Below are positions 33,688-42,584 of a stretch of 64,000 bases of DNA, one piece after another. The stretch lies in NCBI GenBank assembly GCA_963781025.1, contig CAWADU010000003.1, forward strand, positions 1,860,001 through 1,924,000, read 5' to 3'. Source of the DNA: Tardibacter sp963781025 (GTDB taxonomy: Bacteria; Pseudomonadota; Alphaproteobacteria; Sphingomonadales; Sphingomonadaceae). Position 1 is the first letter of the stretch, and every line of letters starts with the position of its first letter. The translations under genes and the position numbers were made by a program. Under the pieces are notes generated by a model. That model saw nothing but the letters and a program-made list of their open reading frames with translations. It did no database searches and was not told the origin of the DNA.

Positions 33688-34791
33688 ATGCCGCATTCCC
33701 GATGCGGACCGCTGCAACTTGCCGTCATCATCCCGACGCTCAACGAAGCCGACAACATCCGCCTGTTGCTGGAACGGATGGAGGAGGCGCTCGACGGCAT
33801 CACCTGGGAAGCGATTTTTGTCGACGACAATTCGGCTGACGGCACGGCGGACCTCATTCGCGAGATCGGCTTGTCAAACTCGCGCGTCCGCGTGCTCCAG
33901 CGCATCGGCCGCCGGGGCCTGTCTTCGGCGGTGGTGGAGGGCATGCTGGCAACCGCAGCCCCCGTGCTGGCGGTGATCGATGCCGATCTGCAACATGATG
34001 AGGCCCTGCTCCCCCAGTTCTTTCGCGCAGTGGCAGCCGACGGCCATGATCTGGCGGTCGGCACGCGATACGCCGAGGGCGGATCGACGGGAGACTGGGC
34101 AACATCGCGCGAACGAATGAGCCGGTTTGCCAACTGGCTCTCCGCCAGGGCCATGAAGACGAAACTCAGCGATCCGATGAGTGGTTTTTTCGCCATTCGC
34201 CGCGACGTTCTGGCCGATGCCCAGCCGAGGCTTTCCAATATCGGCTTCAAGATTTTGATGGACCTGGTCGCATCGGCGTCACGACCGCTGGACGTCAAGG
34301 AGATTCCCTATGGCTTCCGCTCGCGGACGGCGGGAGAAAGCAAGCTCGACAATCGGATCGTACAGGAATTCATCATTCTTTTGCTCGAAAAGATGTTCGG
34401 CCGTTATCTGCCGGTCCGTTTCCTGTTGTTTTCCTTCGTCGGTTCGCTCGGCCTCATCGTCCACCTGACCGTGCTGGGCATGCTGGTAGGATTGGCCGGT
34501 CAGGATTTCCGCGTAGGACAGACCGCCGCCGTAATGATCGCGATGACGTTCAACTACATGCTCAACAATAGCTTCACCTACCGGGACATGCGGTTGAGGG
34601 GGTTGGCCTTTGTTAAGGGTCTGCTGAGCTTTTATGCCGTGTGCCTCATCGGCGCGATCGGCAATATCGGGGTTGGAGTAATGATTTACGGTCTTGATCA
34701 TCGCTGGTGGCTGGGGGGGCTCGCAGGCGCCGTTGTCGGCGTGGTGTGGAACTACGCCGTATCGTCCGTCTTCACCTGGCGCCGCGCATAA
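33688..34791 (+). CDS. Family 2 glycosyltransferase with GtrA-like membrane domain
   Basis: A protein of about 367 residues. The N-terminal GT-A domain resembles dolichol-phosphate mannosyltransferase: LAVIIPTLNEADNI, AIFVDDNSADGTADLIRE and the DxD-containing VIDADLQHDEALLP. The C-terminal ~130 residues contain four membrane helices of the GtrA/DPMS type (FSFVGSLGLIVHLTVLGMLVG, FNYMLNNSFTYRD). It likely makes a polyprenyl-phosphate-linked sugar, the donor for the next gene's enzyme. The start is uncertain: ATG 33688, GTG 33670 or TTG 33652. Its stop overlaps the next start (TAATG). Confidence 0.88.
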   Translation: MPHSRCGPLQLAVIIPTLNEADNIRLLLERMEEALDGITWEAIFVDDNSADGTADLIREIGLSNSRVRVLQRIGRRGLSSAVVEGMLATAAPVLAVIDADLQHDEALLPQFFRAVAADGHDLAVGTRYAEGGSTGDWATSRERMSRFANWLSARAMKTKLSDPMSGFFAIRRDVLADAQPRLSNIGFKILMDLVASASRPLDVKEIPYGFRSRTAGESKLDNRIVQEFIILLLEKMFGRYLPVRFLLFSFVGSLGLIVHLTVLGMLVGLAGQDFRVGQTAAVMIAMTFNYMLNNSFTYRDMRLRGLAFVKGLLSFYAVCLIGAIGNIGVGVMIYGLDHRWWLGGLAGAVVGVVWNYAVSSVFTWRRA

Positions 34792-36329
34792 TGACCGCGA
34801 TGGCGGCTGCCCAAACGACGGCCGCGACACGCAGGATAGGTCCCGCCTGGCTGCTGATGCTCCTCGTCATCGCCGCCGCCTTCGTTCTGCGGAGCCGGTA
34901 TTTCGGTAGCCCCAACGTGCATGTCGATGAGCAATTCTATCTCCTGATGGGAGACCGGATGCTTCACGGCGGCGCCATCCCCTATGTCGACATCTGGGAC
35001 AGAAAACCCGTCGGCCTCTTCCTGCTTTACGCCGCCATCCGTTTGCTGGGAGGCGATGGCATTATTCAATACCAGATCGTCGCGACATTATTCGCCGGAG
35101 CGACGGCGGCGATCATAGCCGTGTGGGGGGCACGTCTTGCCGGGCAGGTGGCCGGCGCGATCGGCGGATTGTTCTATCTGATCCTCATCCACAAGTTTTC
35201 AGGCTATGGCGGCGAGGCGGAGGTTTTTCTCAATCTCCTGACCACCAGCGCGGCGCTTATTGTCGCGGGTCAACTGACGCAGGACGGCACTTCACCTGCG
35301 AAGCGGCAATTGCTGGTGGGCGGCCTGCTGGCCATGGCGCTTTCCGGCCTCGCCATGCAGATCAAGCAGACCGCCGTATTTCCTGGCATTTTCCTGGGCC
35401 TCGCACTCATTCACATCGCCTATTGCTCGGGCTGGCCGAAGCGGCAGATTATCGCGGCGTCCATCCTGTGGGCTGGGGTGGCATTGCTGCCCACGGCGCT
35501 TGTCGTCGGCTGGTATGCGGCGCAGGGACACCTTGCCGAATTCATGTTCGCGACCGTCTATTCCGTGGGCTTGCGGCATTCCGACGATATGGCGACCCTC
35601 CTCGATCGTTTCCGCAGCCAGGCGCTCAGCATAGGCCTGCCGGTTGCGGGCACGCTCGCCATCGCCTGGCCGACCGTTCGGCGAGACGGGTCGAGCAAAG
35701 CCAGGCAATTCATCTTCCTGCTGGGCTGGCTGGCATCATCGATCATCGCCTTTCTCAGTGTCGGCACCTTCTACAAGAACTACGCAATGATCGTCGCACC
35801 GATGACCTGCATCCTGCTCGGCATGGTCGCAAAGCCGAAAGGAGCCGGCTGGCTGGCGATCGGCGGCATGGCCGTGATGAGCATCTACATCCTCGTCGAC
35901 GATCAGAAACGCGTCCGCGACCAGCAGGCCATGGCGCCTGCAATCTACGGTTTCGCCGATGCGATATCGGCCAACCTGCATGGCGGCTGCCTGTATGTGC
36001 ATCGTGGACTGCCGATATTCTACTATCTGACCCACGCCTGCCTGCCTTCACGCTTCGCTTTCCCCGGACATCTGAATTTGCGTTCCGAAGGGTTTGGGCT
36101 GGGCGTCGATCCGGCGGACGAGGTGCGGCGCATCCTTGCGTCCCGGCCAAGCGTCATCGTGTTGAATGACGTGGGAAAGGCAGATCGGGACGACAACAGG
36201 GCAACCGCTGCGCTGGTCGACAATGCGCTGGCGCGCAATTATCGGATCATCGCGACCGCCGGTCCGCCAGGTCCCGGCCGGTTCAAGGCATATGGGTTAA
36301 TCGCTCCCGGCGGTGGCCGAGCCAGATAA
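34791..36329 (+). CDS. PMT/ArnT-like membrane glycosyltransferase
   Basis: A 512-residue membrane protein with about ten helices. The first periplasmic loop carries the family signature NVHVDEQFYLLMGDRMLHGGAIPYVDIWDRKPVG: an acidic pair then a G-xPY-D-W-KP motif, as in dolichyl- or polyprenyl-phosphate-sugar glycosyltransferases (GT39/GT83). It would use the lipid-linked sugar made by the preceding GT2/GtrA protein, and the one-base overlap supports joint function. The acceptor (lipid A, polysaccharide or protein) is unknown. The last ~150 residues are soluble and periplasmic. Confidence 0.85.
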   Translation: MTAMAAAQTTAATRRIGPAWLLMLLVIAAAFVLRSRYFGSPNVHVDEQFYLLMGDRMLHGGAIPYVDIWDRKPVGLFLLYAAIRLLGGDGIIQYQIVATLFAGATAAIIAVWGARLAGQVAGAIGGLFYLILIHKFSGYGGEAEVFLNLLTTSAALIVAGQLTQDGTSPAKRQLLVGGLLAMALSGLAMQIKQTAVFPGIFLGLALIHIAYCSGWPKRQIIAASILWAGVALLPTALVVGWYAAQGHLAEFMFATVYSVGLRHSDDMATLLDRFRSQALSIGLPVAGTLAIAWPTVRRDGSSKARQFIFLLGWLASSIIAFLSVGTFYKNYAMIVAPMTCILLGMVAKPKGAGWLAIGGMAVMSIYILVDDQKRVRDQQAMAPAIYGFADAISANLHGGCLYVHRGLPIFYYLTHACLPSRFAFPGHLNLRSEGFGLGVDPADEVRRILASRPSVIVLNDVGKADRDDNRATAALVDNALARNYRIIATAGPPGPGRFKAYGLIAPGGGRAR

Positions 36330-36361
36330 GGGCTACGGCCCGCTTCGTGCCATGGCGCTTG

Positions 36362-36568
36362 CTAATCGAGCGTGAAACCGACTTTCAGCGTCGCCTGATA
36401 ATGGGCGATCTTGCCGTTTTCGACATGGCCGCGCACCTGCTCGACCTCGAACCACCGGATATGCCGGATTGTTGCGCTTGCCCGCGTGACGGCGTTCCCG
36501 ATGGCTTCGTTGATCCCGGTATCGGACGTCCCGACCAATTCGACAACCTTGTAGACGTGCTCTTCCAT
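36362..36568 (-). CDS. Dodecin family flavin-binding protein
   Basis: A 68-residue dodecin, a small protein that forms hollow dodecamers storing flavin. It has the full pattern VYKVVELVGTSDTGINEAIGNAVTRA, the flavin-stacking Trp in IRWFEVEQVRGHVENGKIAHYQ and the end TLKVGFTLD. The start ATG at 36568 is preceded by GGGGAGAG; an in-frame extension upstream is not family-like. Confidence 0.95.
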   Translation of the reverse strand: MEEHVYKVVELVGTSDTGINEAIGNAVTRASATIRHIRWFEVEQVRGHVENGKIAHYQATLKVGFTLD

Positions 36569-36682
36569 GGCGTCTCTCCCCGGAAAGCGACCGCTGGGCG
36601 TCTCGGCCAGGCGCCGCCCCAACATTCTCCTTTGATGAAAATCGTTGGTCAGGCGTATCGTTCCCTCACCGCCCCGGCCAGG

Positions 36683-37126
36683 TCAGGGATTGGATATCTG
36701 ATTGGCCTCCGCGGCGTCTTCGGCGCGCTTTTGTTTTCTTTCCTGTTTGGCAGAGCGCATCATCTCGCGGTTGCAGCCGGTCGCGCCACCCGAGCCCACA
36801 GCGCTACAGCTTCCGATGCCCGCGTTGCCCGCGGTATCGATGGTGGATGCCTGGTCTTTCCAGCTTTTTTCCACCTTGCCGTCGGATTTGCGAAATGTCT
36901 TGGGCAGGCGATAGCGTTCGGTTTCGGGCTGGCGTGCGCAAACGACGATTTCGCCATCCTTGCCTTCCGGGCAGGAGTCGTTGCCGTAGATGACGAGCGA
37001 CACGATCCGCTTGCCATCGCTCGTGGTGCCAAGCGTCCGTTCCGATGGTCCTTCCCCTTGCGCGAACGCCGACCCCGAAGATGCGGCGGCAATAAGCAAA
37101 GCCGGCAGGACAAGGCATGGTCTCAT
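36683..37126 (-). CDS. Hypothetical secreted protein
   Basis: A 147-residue exported protein that I do not recognise by name. The signal peptide LVLPALLIAAASSGSAFA is followed by RIVSLVIYGNDSCPEGKDGEIVVCARQPETERYRLPKTFR, which has a Cys pair and is seen in many sphingomonad small exported proteins. A Gly/Cys-rich stretch (GIGSCSAVGSGGATGCN) and a charged helical end (RSAKQERKQKRAEDAAEA) follow. I start at the ATG at 37126 (GAAGGTGAC upstream); the frame is open further upstream without plausible protein sequence. Confidence 0.75.
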   Translation of the reverse strand: MRPCLVLPALLIAAASSGSAFAQGEGPSERTLGTTSDGKRIVSLVIYGNDSCPEGKDGEIVVCARQPETERYRLPKTFRKSDGKVEKSWKDQASTIDTAGNAGIGSCSAVGSGGATGCNREMMRSAKQERKQKRAEDAAEANQISNP

Positions 37127-37209
37127 GATGTCACCTTCACAGTCTGATCGCCACGTGTCCCAAATGGGGATATTGCCCCGTCCATCCAAGGCGCGAAGAG
37201 CAAAGCTCG

Positions 37210-38028
37210 CTACCGGGTAACGAGAACGTCCTGATATTCCGGCTTGAAAAGATCGACCATCGTCTGGTCGACAGGCAGCTCGATCACATATTCGCCCTCG
37301 GCATAAGGTCCCGCTACATAGGGGTCGAGGATGATCCGCAACCGATCGATCTTCTTGGGTGTGGTCGATACCGGCAGGATCGCCGCCTCCCGCAGTTTGG
37401 GACACCCCCCGAACAGATCCGAGGGATCGGTCTTCTCCCCTCGCTTCTCCAGCCGAAGTTCGTCCAGACGCTTGCAATAAAGCGGTGTCAGCGCCGCATA
37501 GGCTGCGGCCGGATCGGCAAAAAGGTCGGCCGGGCGGATCAGCCTGCTCGTCTGTTTGTCATACAGCAGTGCCAGATAATTGGCCATCGGGTGCGCACCG
37601 CCGGTATAGAAATAGTGCTGCCCCTGGAAACTCATCAGCGACCTGGTGTCGGCGGTCGCGGCCCAGCGCGTGCCATCGCTGTGCCGCCGATATCCATATC
37701 CGCTGGCCTTCGATGAGCTTTGATCCTCGGTGGCGGCCTTCAGCGCCTGCGCCTTCAGCCTTTCGGCCTGGGTACTCATCCAATCGCGGATGACGCGACG
37801 CGCCGCGGCTTCAGGCGGAATCACATATTCGAAATCGAGAAGATCGGACTTGTCGCTCAGGTCTATGGCCTCGACCCACGGCTTGGGCAGATCGGGCGCC
37901 GGTGTCAGCAGGGTATTGACAGCGGCTTCAGCCGCCTCATTTCCGTCGTCCGCCTGTTCGTCGCACCCCAGGAGGGAAAACGCGCCGATCAGCATCAACG
38001 CGCAGGCCCGCGCAGCTTTTGAACCCAT
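37210..38028 (-). CDS. DUF4163/DUF3298-like lipoprotein
   Basis: A 272-residue predicted lipoprotein. The signal ALMLIGAFSLLGC ends in a lipobox with a Cys near residue 22. The middle contains SFQGQHYFYTGGAHPMANY, the hallmark YxGGAHP loop of the DUF3298/RsiV-type domain, preceded by a DUF4163-like segment. A related fold in RsiV binds lysozyme, but there is no sigma factor gene here, so an anti-sigma role is not supported. The start at 38028 has AGAGG six bases upstream; an ATG two codons earlier sits directly on that site. Confidence 0.8.
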   Translation of the reverse strand: MGSKAARACALMLIGAFSLLGCDEQADDGNEAAEAAVNTLLTPAPDLPKPWVEAIDLSDKSDLLDFEYVIPPEAAARRVIRDWMSTQAERLKAQALKAATEDQSSSKASGYGYRRHSDGTRWAATADTRSLMSFQGQHYFYTGGAHPMANYLALLYDKQTSRLIRPADLFADPAAAYAALTPLYCKRLDELRLEKRGEKTDPSDLFGGCPKLREAAILPVSTTPKKIDRLRIILDPYVAGPYAEGEYVIELPVDQTMVDLFKPEYQDVLVTR

Positions 38029-38073
38029 GTTCATCCTCTTGTTCGATATCGCGCGCGTTCTTGTGATCCAAAC

Positions 38074-38109
38074 AAGAAAAAGCCCTCACCTGCGATGGCA
38101 GGAAAGGGC
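38074..38109 (-). terminator. Rho-independent terminator after pal
   Basis: On the minus strand GCCCT-TT-CCTGC-CATC-GCAGG-TG-AGGGC is followed by TTTTTCTT. The interrupted stem of 10 pairs plus a T-run lies about 33 bases after the pal stop and closes the tol-pal operon. Confidence 0.8.
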
Positions 38110-38141
38110 CCTTTCATAGCTCCATAAAGGGGCTGTGGAAA

Positions 38142-38675
38142 TTACCCTGCGGCGCCGCTCACCAGAACGGTGACGGCCCGGCGGTTTTGAGCCCATGCCT
38201 CCTCGTTCGATCCCTCGACGGCCGGGCGTTCCTTGCCATAGCTGATCGTCGAGATGCGCGATGCGTCAACGCCCTTGCTCACCAGATAGTTCTTGGCGGC
38301 GTTGGCGCGGCGGTCGCCCAGCGCGAGGTTGTATTCGCGGGTGCCGCGTTCGTCGCAATGGCCTTCGACGGTGATCTTCACCTGCCCATATTGCGTCAGC
38401 CATGCTGCCTGCGCATCGAGCGTGGCCGTCGCGCTGCTGTCCAGCTCATAGCTGTCGAGCGCGAAGAACACCTTGTCCGAACCCGCTTTCGCGAGAAAAT
38501 CGGCACTGGAGCCCGGGACATTGGTCGTCGTCACCGGCGCTTCCGGCGCCGCGGGTGCCGGCGCCGGCGCTTCGGTGGTGGGTGGGGGAGGCGGAAGCTC
38601 CTTCGGCTTTTTCGAGCAAGCCGCAGTGACGGTCAGTCCCGTTACGACAGCGAGCATAAGAGCTTTGTTGGCCAT
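38142..38675 (-). CDS. pal: Peptidoglycan-associated lipoprotein Pal
   Basis: A 177-residue outer-membrane lipoprotein of the Tol-Pal system that ties the outer membrane to peptidoglycan. The lipobox TAAC puts the lipidated Cys at 20. A Pro/Ala-rich linker (about 25-55) precedes the OmpA-like domain with VFFALDSYELDSSA, the binding signature VEGHCDERGTREYNLALGDRRANAAKNYL and ISYGKERPAV. Full length. It follows tolB by 60 bases and is followed by a terminator. Confidence 0.97.
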   Translation of the reverse strand: MANKALMLAVVTGLTVTAACSKKPKELPPPPPTTEAPAPAPAAPEAPVTTTNVPGSSADFLAKAGSDKVFFALDSYELDSSATATLDAQAAWLTQYGQVKITVEGHCDERGTREYNLALGDRRANAAKNYLVSKGVDASRISTISYGKERPAVEGSNEEAWAQNRRAVTVLVSGAAG

Positions 38676-38735
38676 TTATTATTTCCCTTTCCGAAAATTC
38701 ATTTGATCGAAGAAACTATCATTTTGAAGAAAAGA

Positions 38736-40064
38736 TCAAGGTAATATGGGCGACCAGGCCGGGTCTGAACCGTCCAGAGGCGTCGGAATCCGCCTTTCAT
38801 TCACCCCTGTCAGGTCCACCGACCAGAGGTCGGCCTTACCGCTGCCCTGCGCCGTGCGGAAATATGTGATCACGCGCCCGTTGGGCGACCAGCTTGGCCC
38901 CTCATCCTGCCATGCGTTCGTCAGGATGCGTTCGCCGCCGCCGTCCGGGCGGATCACGCCGATGCGGAAACCGCCCCCGCCCATCCTGGTGAAGGCGATC
39001 ATATCGCCGCGCGGACTCCAGGCGGGCGTGCCATAGCGTCCATCGCCAAAGCTGATTCGCTGCTGTCCCGATCCATCGGCATTCATCACATAGAGTTGCT
39101 GTGAGCCGCCACGGTCGCTTTCGAACACGATCTTCGATCCATCGGGCGAATAGCTGCCGCCGGTGTCGATCCCGGACGAGTTCGTCAGCCGGATCATTCC
39201 GCCGCCGTTCACGCCCACGCGGTAGATGTCGGTATTGCCGCCGGTTGCCATTGAAAAGATGATGTATTTGCCGTCAGGCGAAAAGCGGGGCGCAAATGTC
39301 ATATTGGGCAGATTGGCGACCAGTTTCTGCGTGCCTGACCCGATATTGTAGACATAGATGCGCGGGCGCTGCCCGGCATAGCTCATATAGACGATCGTCT
39401 GCTGATTTGGCGCAAAGCGCGGCGTCAGCACGATGGCCTGGCCGTTCGTCAGGAAACGATGGTTGGCGCCGTCCTGATCCATGACCGCCAGCCGCTTGAT
39501 CCGTCGTTTCAAGGGCCCGGTTTCGGACACATAGACGATGCGGCTGTCGAAATAAGGGCCTTCTCCCGTCAGGCGGGTGTAGACGACATCGGCGCATTTA
39601 TGAGCAGCGCGCCGCCATTCGGGCGGCCTCACCACAAAACCCTGCCGCGCAAGCTCGCTCTTCAAAAACACGTCATAGAGATAGCAGGCGATCGTGAGCG
39701 TTCCGTCCGGATTGGCCTGGACGAAGCCCTGCACCAACGCCTGGACGGCGCGCTGCTGCCAGACGGCGAAGTCGGGCGCCGCGACCTGACCGAATGCGAC
39801 GGGGACAAGGCTGTTGGCGGCCAGCGGACGGAACAGGCCGGAGCCCTTCAGGTCGTTGGTGATGACCTCCGTAACCTTCTGGCCGAGTTCATTGGTCGCA
39901 CCTGCGGGCGTCGCAATTGGCTGCGGCGTCGGCATCACCGAAATGGCGATCGGCATGGGCGCCGACAATCCGCCTGAAATATCGACATGCAATTGCGCAT
40001 GCGCGGGTGTCACCGCGCACAACAGGCCGGCGAATGCAAAGGTCAACGGGTGAAAAAAGCGCAT
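38736..40064 (-). CDS. tolB: Tol-Pal system protein TolB
   Basis: A 442-residue periplasmic protein. The signal peptide (FHPLTFAFAGLLCAVTPAHA) precedes an N-terminal domain (VTEVITNDLKGSGLFRP). The six-bladed propeller has repeats such as LTPRFAPNQQTIVYMSY, APRFSPDGKYIIFS, GSYSPDGSKIVFESDRGGSQQLYVMNADGS and PSWSPNGRVITYF. It links TolA/TolR-TolQ energy to Pal. I start at the ATG at 40064 (TTGGAGACG upstream) rather than at an in-frame start 78 bases earlier. Confidence 0.97.
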   Translation of the reverse strand: MRFFHPLTFAFAGLLCAVTPAHAQLHVDISGGLSAPMPIAISVMPTPQPIATPAGATNELGQKVTEVITNDLKGSGLFRPLAANSLVPVAFGQVAAPDFAVWQQRAVQALVQGFVQANPDGTLTIACYLYDVFLKSELARQGFVVRPPEWRRAAHKCADVVYTRLTGEGPYFDSRIVYVSETGPLKRRIKRLAVMDQDGANHRFLTNGQAIVLTPRFAPNQQTIVYMSYAGQRPRIYVYNIGSGTQKLVANLPNMTFAPRFSPDGKYIIFSMATGGNTDIYRVGVNGGGMIRLTNSSGIDTGGSYSPDGSKIVFESDRGGSQQLYVMNADGSGQQRISFGDGRYGTPAWSPRGDMIAFTRMGGGGFRIGVIRPDGGGERILTNAWQDEGPSWSPNGRVITYFRTAQGSGKADLWSVDLTGVNERRIPTPLDGSDPAWSPILP

Positions 40065-40122
40065 CAAGCGTCTCCAACTTGCCCCCGTGAGCCGGGGTTC
40101 TGGCCGCAGAACGAACAGCATG

Positions 40123-40890
40123 TCAATCATTGAGCCTCGCATCGAAATTGAACTCTATGTCTTTCCAGAATTCATAAAGGTCCGCTGGAAGCTGTAACGG
40201 CTGGCATCGCAGCACTGCGCGCTTGGCCGCTTCGGCATGCTGGCGCGCATAGGCCTGGTTGCCGCCGGTCACGCCCGATTGCCCGGTTACCTGCGGCTGG
40301 CCGACGACCGATCCGTCTTTCCGGAACTGGATGCGGAGCACGGTCACGATCTTCGAAACATCGGCGCCGCCCGCCGGCGGATTCCAGCACGGCTGGACCT
40401 GAGAACGAATGGCCTGCGCCAATCCCGCCGCCGCCTGCGCGCTGATCTGCGCCGGGGCCGCGTTCTGCTTCACGTCGCCCACCACGCTGGCAAGCCAGTC
40501 TTTGCCGAGGCGGCTTTTCTGCGGCGCGGGCTTAGCGGGCGCCTTCGGCTTCTCGGGCGCCGGCTTTGGCGGAGTGAGCTTCGGCGGCTGGGGTTTTGCC
40601 TTTTCGGGCGCGGGCGCGGGCGTCTCCGCCGGTTCAGGCGGTGCTGGCGCGGGCTCGGGTTCGGCGGTTTCCTGCGGTGTCTCTTCCGGCCCGGCTTGGG
40701 GCGCGGTCTTGGGGACCGGCTTGGGCGCGCTCGGCACGGCGGCGATATCGACGATGTCGACCGGCACGACATCCTCGGCAGGCGGCAGTTTGCGCGCCGT
40801 CGACAGAATGCCCACCGACAGCAACACTGCCAGGGCGACGTGACCGCCGGCAGCAATGACAAGCGCGCGTTTTTCACCGCGTTCCATCAT
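40123..40890 (-). CDS. tolA: TolA-like energy transducer of the Tol-Pal system
   Basis: A 255-residue inner-membrane-anchored protein. One N-terminal helix (GGHVALAVLLSVGILS) precedes a Pro/Ala/Glu/Lys-rich stretch (about 50-125) that can span the periplasm. The C-terminal domain has IRSQVQPCWNPPAGGADVSKIVTVLRIQFRKDG and the KRAVLRCQPLQLP end typical of alphaproteobacterial TolA/TonB-like domains. Operon position between tolR and tolB fits TolA. Sequence conservation is low outside the C-terminal domain, as usual. Confidence 0.9.
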   Translation of the reverse strand: MMERGEKRALVIAAGGHVALAVLLSVGILSTARKLPPAEDVVPVDIVDIAAVPSAPKPVPKTAPQAGPEETPQETAEPEPAPAPPEPAETPAPAPEKAKPQPPKLTPPKPAPEKPKAPAKPAPQKSRLGKDWLASVVGDVKQNAAPAQISAQAAAGLAQAIRSQVQPCWNPPAGGADVSKIVTVLRIQFRKDGSVVGQPQVTGQSGVTGGNQAYARQHAEAAKRAVLRCQPLQLPADLYEFWKDIEFNFDARLND

Positions 40891-40917
40891 GAACCGCCCA
40901 TTACCTGCCGCCGGGCA

Positions 40918-41379
40918 TCAGCGCGCGCCCTCCGCCTCGGACGATGGCGCCGTCGTGGCCGATCCCGTGGATACCAGCGCGACTTTCTTGAATCCGGCGG
41001 CGTTCACTTCGCCCACCACCTGCATGACCAGCCCGTAATCCAGCGTGCGGTCGGCACGGACATAGACCCGCGGCTCCGCCTGGCCGCGCGTCCAAAGCGC
41101 CAGCTTGTCGGGGAGACCGGCGAGCGCGACCTCCTCCTCATTGACGAATATCCGCCTGCTTTCGTCGATCGACAATTGCACCGGCTCATTTTCCTGCGGC
41201 AGCGCCGGCGATTTCGCATCGGGAAGGTCAACCGGCACGCCCGCGACCAGCAATGGCGCGGTGACCATGAAGATGATCAACAGCACCAGCATCACGTCGA
41301 CCAGCGGCGTGACGTTGATCTCGCTCATCGGCGGATTGCGCCGCCCCCTCCTGCCCGCTGGTTTTAGCGATGCCCCCAT
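40918..41379 (-). CDS. tolR: TolR (ExbD family) proton-channel subunit
   Basis: A 153-residue protein with one N-terminal membrane helix. It has the ExbD/TolR signature MSEINVTPLVDVMLVLLIIFMVTAPLL, including the proton-carrying Asp in LVDVML, and a periplasmic domain with AGVPVDLP and the RVYVRADRTLDYGLVMQVVGEVNAAGFKKVAL block. It works with TolQ to energise TolA. Its start overlaps the tolQ stop by one base. Confidence 0.96.
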   Translation of the reverse strand: MGASLKPAGRRGRRNPPMSEINVTPLVDVMLVLLIIFMVTAPLLVAGVPVDLPDAKSPALPQENEPVQLSIDESRRIFVNEEEVALAGLPDKLALWTRGQAEPRVYVRADRTLDYGLVMQVVGEVNAAGFKKVALVSTGSATTAPSSEAEGAR

Positions 41380-42077
41380 CAGCGGTCCGCCCGTTCCAGC
41401 TCATGCCCCAGCAGTCCGTGGAATTCGTCCGAGAAGGCGGCGAGCCGGGTTTCCAGGCGACCGACGCCATGCAGCAGCCGGTTGTAGCCGATCACCGCCG
41501 GAATCGCCGCGAACAGGCCGATGGCAGTGGCGAACAATGCTTCGGCGATGCCCGGCGCGACCACCGCAAGGCTGGTGTTCTGGGCCGCCGCGATCCCGGT
41601 GAAAGACCGCATGATGCCCCAGACGGTGCCGAACAGGCCGACGAACGGCGCGACCGACCCTATCGTCGCCAGCATGTTCAGCCGATCCGAAAGCTGGTCG
41701 ATTTCGCGATTGATCGCGACCGACATGGCGGTGGCGAGCCGTCCTCGCACGCCCTCGCGGTCGGCGACCTTCCCGGCGACCGACCGACGCCATTCGTTGA
41801 CGCCCGACGAAAACACCCTGGCGACGGGCAGGTCGGACTTGGCGGCCTTGGTGTAAAAAGCGTCGATATCATCCGACGCCCAGAAGCTCTTTTCGAAAAG
41901 TTCGGTTTCCCGGCTGATCTTTCGCAGCTTGGAACCATGGTTGATGATGATCGCCCAGGTCCAGACACTGGCCGCGAGCAATCCCAGCATGACCATCTTG
42001 ACGATGATGTCCGCCTGCATGAACAGGGCAAGCGGTGACATGGTCTCCGCCCCTTTCAGCACCAGTTCGCCCCCCAT
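41379..42077 (-). CDS. tolQ: TolQ (ExbB family) proton-channel subunit
   Basis: A 232-residue inner-membrane protein with three helices. The first is near 17-37 (IIVKMVMLGLLAASVWTWAI). The other two are in the C-terminal half, with the conserved LATIGSVAPFVGLFGTVWGIMRSFTGIAA and APGIAEALFATAIGLFAAIPAVIGYN, which hold the Thr and other residues lining the proton path. Length and motifs are complete. Confidence 0.97.
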   Translation of the reverse strand: MGGELVLKGAETMSPLALFMQADIIVKMVMLGLLAASVWTWAIIINHGSKLRKISRETELFEKSFWASDDIDAFYTKAAKSDLPVARVFSSGVNEWRRSVAGKVADREGVRGRLATAMSVAINREIDQLSDRLNMLATIGSVAPFVGLFGTVWGIMRSFTGIAAAQNTSLAVVAPGIAEALFATAIGLFAAIPAVIGYNRLLHGVGRLETRLAAFSDEFHGLLGHELERADR

Positions 42078-42078
42078 G

Positions 42079-42534
42079 TCAGGCTGTCTCCCTTAATCGT
42101 TCAAATGCATTGATCCATGCGACCGGCTGGCGCTTCGGCCGGCCGTCCGGCGATAACAGCACTGCCGTAACCACCGCCTCGGTCAAGATTTCCCCATCGC
42201 GTTCAATCCGCTGCTCGATCACCGTCGCCGCCGCCCGAATGCCGGTGACGCGGCTTTTCACGACCAGCGCATCGTCCAGCTTCGCCGGGCGCCTGTAGCG
42301 GATCTGGAGATCGGCTATCGCATAGACGCCTTCGCCGTTTTCGGCCGCCGCCCGCTGGTCGACACCGACGGCGCGCAACATATCCGATCGGGCGCGTTCC
42401 ATGAACCGCAGGTAATTGGCATGGTAGACGATTCCCGACAAATCCGTGTCCTCGAAATAGACACGAAGCGCGAACCAATGCTCACGCTCCATGAAGCCGC
42501 CCTGATAGGGTTGATCCAATTCCGGGTTAACCAT
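42079..42534 (-). CDS. ybgC: Tol-Pal associated acyl-CoA thioesterase YbgC
   Basis: A 151-residue hot-dog fold thioesterase, first gene of the tol-pal operon and one base from tolQ. It carries the 4-hydroxybenzoyl-CoA thioesterase-type motif RVYFEDTDLSGIVYHANYLRFMERARSD with the catalytic Asp, and the YRRPAKLDDALVVKSRV segment. The start is ATG 42534; an ATG 14 codons later (MEREHWFALRVYF) is an equally good match to the family start. Confidence 0.93.
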   Translation of the reverse strand: MVNPELDQPYQGGFMEREHWFALRVYFEDTDLSGIVYHANYLRFMERARSDMLRAVGVDQRAAAENGEGVYAIADLQIRYRRPAKLDDALVVKSRVTGIRAAATVIEQRIERDGEILTEAVVTAVLLSPDGRPKRQPVAWINAFERLRETA

Positions 42535-42584
42535 GGCTGAATCTGATAGACGGCGAACGGTGCCGCGTGAAGGGCGGGCGGTTG

